64,000 nt of DNA from Salinisphaera sp. (lineage in GTDB: Bacteria > Pseudomonadota > Gammaproteobacteria > Nevskiales > Salinisphaeraceae): positions 1-64,000 of the forward strand of contig NZ_PBYA01000027.1 of the NCBI RefSeq assembly GCF_002729955.1. The letters run 5' to 3'. Of the stretch, positions 62,243 to 64,000 are shown piece by piece. The number at the start of each line of letters is the position of its first letter. The stretch's first letter is position 1. The notes under the pieces were generated by a model that had not been told where the DNA came from, did no database searches, and was given only the letters and a program-made list of their open reading frames with translations. Position numbers and translations under genes: made by a program.

Positions 62243-63295
62243 CTACGGCGTTTCGTAATCGAGCGCGTGGATACGATCCGCCTCGGGCGGCAGAAAACGC
62301 GTATCGAAGACCTCGTCCACGCTCGGCGTGCGCTCGAGGTCCTTGGCATCGACGACGATATCGATCGCCTTGGCAAAACGCGCGCGATCGATATTGCCCA
62401 GGCCCAGCTCGCCGATATTGTCGAACGCGATCTCGTCGCGCAGGGTGGCCAGCAGGCGCTGGGTTTCCACGTCGCGGTTGAGCAGCGGCTCGCGCTGCAT
62501 CACCGCATCGATACCGGTATCGATATCGGCCAACGTATCGGCGATCGCGTGGTTGATCGCGGCGACCAGCCCGCGCACGGCTTTCGGATTGTTCTCGACG
62601 AGGTCGGAGGACACGAGAATGGCGTTGGAATACAGATCCATCCCGTAATCGCCGTAGCGGATGAAACGAAAATCCTCGTTGGCATCGATACCCGCGAGCA
62701 TGGCCGAGAACCGGATCGTGTTCACATAACCGAACATGCCGTCGACACGCTCGCGAATGAGCATTTGTTCGCGCAGGCGTGGCTCGATATTGAGGATATC
62801 GACCTTGGAGACATCGACATCGGCGATCTTGGCAAACGCTGGAAAAAGCTTCAGCGCGCCGTCGTTCGCGGGCCCGGCGATCGTCTTGCCTTCCAGATCA
62901 GCCGGTTTTTCGATATCGCTATCGGCGTTGACCGCGATCGTGAACGGCGGCTGGTTGTAGATCTGATAGACCGCGTAGGGGTGATCGTCCGGGCTCTTGG
63001 CGACGAACTCGATGAGCGTATTGACGTCGCCAAAGCCTACGTCGTAGGCGCCGGTCGCGACCTGCGATACCGCCGCGCTCGAGCCCGAGCCCTGGTCGAT
63101 CGTCACGTCGAGCCCCTGATCGGCGAAATAGCCGCGCTGTTTGGCAAGAAAGAACCAGGCCTGCGGCCCTTCGTATTTCCAGTTCAGCACCATGCGGATC
63201 GGCGTGGCGGCCTGGACGCTGGTAGCGATCGTAAGCACCGCGAACGCTGCGGCGAGCAGGGGGACAAGGCGTTTCGAAACGGATATCGGAACCAT
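62243..63295 (-). CDS. ABC transporter substrate-binding protein, NMT1/THI5-like (copy 2)
   Basis: A 350-residue periplasmic binding protein with a Sec signal ending SVQAATP. The segment PIRMVLNWKYEGPQAWFFLAKQRGYF and QIYNQPPF closely parallel copy 1, so the two are paralogues. GAGGA precedes the start at 63295; a longer in-frame start would run into the isochorismatase gene. It lies 25 bases after that gene in the leftward operon. Two binding proteins suggest two related ligands, for example a ring compound and a derivative. Confidence 0.87.
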   Translation of the reverse strand: MVPISVSKRLVPLLAAAFAVLTIATSVQAATPIRMVLNWKYEGPQAWFFLAKQRGYFADQGLDVTIDQGSGSSAAVSQVATGAYDVGFGDVNTLIEFVAKSPDDHPYAVYQIYNQPPFTIAVNADSDIEKPADLEGKTIAGPANDGALKLFPAFAKIADVDVSKVDILNIEPRLREQMLIRERVDGMFGYVNTIRFSAMLAGIDANEDFRFIRYGDYGMDLYSNAILVSSDLVENNPKAVRGLVAAINHAIADTLADIDTGIDAVMQREPLLNRDVETQRLLATLRDEIAFDNIGELGLGNIDRARFAKAIDIVVDAKDLERTPSVDEVFDTRFLPPEADRIHALDYETP

Positions 63296-63320
63296 GACGG
63301 CAATCCTCGGAATGACGAAA

Positions 63321-64000
63321 TCAGTGGGCATCGACGAAAGCGTCGACAGTGGTGGTAAAACCGTAGAGCTGGCGCACGATCGTGCAGGCGGCTTCGCGCA
63401 CAATGGCGGAAGAGGGCGTGGCCGTGGCATCGTCGATAAGCACGGCGTCGTAGCCGGCAAACGTGGCGTCCTGCAGGCTCGCGAGCACGCAGCGGTCGGT
63501 GTTCACGCCGGCAAAACACAGCGTCGTGACATCCAGACGGCGCAATACGGCATCCAGCTCGTTATGCCAAAACCCGCTGAAACGATTCTTGTGCACCACG
63601 ATGTCGCGCGGCTGCGGCGCGAGTGCATCGATGGTGGCCGCGCCCCAGGTACCGGTCACGAGCGCAGGCTCGCCGGCAGCGCGATACGCTTCGGCGTAGC
63701 CCGTGGCACGGCCGAACAGTCGCCCGAAGGCGAGCTGGCCGACGCTCATTTCCAGCGCATCGGCACGAATGCCCCAGTTGAGAAAGATCACGGGCATGCC
63801 ATGGTCGTGCGCGGCATCGATCGTAAGGCGCACGTGGGGCACGACAGCCTGAATCGCACCGATATCTACACCGCGGGCCGCGAACCAGCCTTCGTCGTGA
63901 CAGAAATCGTTCTGCATATCGACCACGACGAGCGCGGTACGGGCCGCATCGATCGTGATCGGTTCGGGGGCGGCTTCTGCCAGTGCCAGGGGCCGCGCCG
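63321..64000 (-). CDS. Isochorismatase-like cysteine hydrolase, RutB-like (5' end outside window)
   Basis: The frame stays open to the last base of the window and reads as family sequence before the first internal GTG/ATG codons (ARTALVVDMQNDF), so the start lies beyond 64000. The catalytic triad of the cysteine hydrolase subfamily is visible: Asp in VVDMQNDF, Lys in VVHKNRF and Cys in GVNTDRCVLASL. Relatives include ureidoacrylate hydrolase RutB, N-carbamoylsarcosine hydrolase and biuret hydrolase, which split carbamoyl-type amides. Beside a cyclic amidohydrolase it could remove the carbamoyl group after ring opening. Confidence 0.88.
   Translation of the reverse strand, partial: ARPLALAEAAPEPITIDAARTALVVVDMQNDFCHDEGWFAARGVDIGAIQAVVPHVRLTIDAAHDHGMPVIFLNWGIRADALEMSVGQLAFGRLFGRATGYAEAYRAAGEPALVTGTWGAATIDALAPQPRDIVVHKNRFSGFWHNELDAVLRRLDVTTLCFAGVNTDRCVLASLQDATFAGYDAVLIDDATATPSSAIVREAACTIVRQLYGFTTTVDAFVDAH

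Overview
The window is 64 kb of GC-rich (roughly mid-60s percent by eye) bacterial chromosome from a gammaproteobacterium. The core gene orders yebC-ruvCAB-ybgC-tolQRAB-pal-cpoB-queC-tRNA-Lys and ccmABCDEFGHI are typical of that class. Very acidic linkers and a Kup potassium transporter fit a salt-tolerant marine lineage. Salinisphaera or a relative is my best guess, at low to moderate confidence. No insertion sequence, CRISPR array or rRNA gene was seen.

Region 1 (1-14.5 kb) is a specialised-metabolism locus. It holds the 3' part of a giant hybrid NRPS-PKS (C-A-PCP-KS-AT-ACP-aminotransferase-C-A-PCP), two alpha/beta-hydrolase-fold proteins of the kind linked to exosortase/EPS loci, a phosphopantetheinyl transferase on the other strand, and a Wzx-type flippase. 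The synthase has no thioesterase. Its single PKS module carries an aminotransferase instead of reductive domains, so a beta-amino acid unit is predicted.

Region 2 (14.5-26.0 kb) is a leftward exopolysaccharide operon of ten genes, mostly overlapping. In transcription order it encodes a Wza-like export lipoprotein, a Wzz-like chain-length protein, a degenerate CpsD-like ATPase, an O-antigen-ligase-like membrane protein, a secreted BNR-repeat protein, two GT4 and one GT2 glycosyltransferases, an initiating undecaprenyl-phosphate sugar transferase and an EpsL-like outer-membrane barrel. It converges tail to tail with the flippase gene.

Region 3 (26.3-33.0 kb) is tRNA-Leu(UAA) followed directly by a complete cytochrome c maturation operon, ccmA to ccmI. 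A possible FNR/Anr box lies before ccmC. Region 4 (33.1-42.8 kb) holds a MaoC-like hotdog protein, galU, the 2-oxoglutarate dehydrogenase operon sucA-sucB-lpdA, and a kup gene close behind lpdA. Region 5 (42.9-52.5 kb) is DNA repair and envelope housekeeping: yebC, ruvCAB, ybgC, the Tol-Pal system and cpoB ending at a strong terminator, then queC and tRNA-Lys. Region 6 (52.6-55.6 kb) has glyoxalase I, a PaaI-type thioesterase, an AlsS-like acetolactate synthase and tRNA-Leu(UAG).

Region 7 (55.7-64.0 kb, leftward, cut by the window end) lies immediately downstream of tRNA-Leu(UAG). It encodes an RutB-like cysteine hydrolase, two related NMT1/THI5-type substrate-binding proteins with one permease and one ATPase, a short-chain dehydrogenase that appears to lack its catalytic serine, an allantoinase/dihydroorotase-like cyclic amidohydrolase and a TRZ/ATZ-type deaminase. 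Together they look like an uptake and ring-opening pathway for a nitrogen heterocycle of unknown identity.
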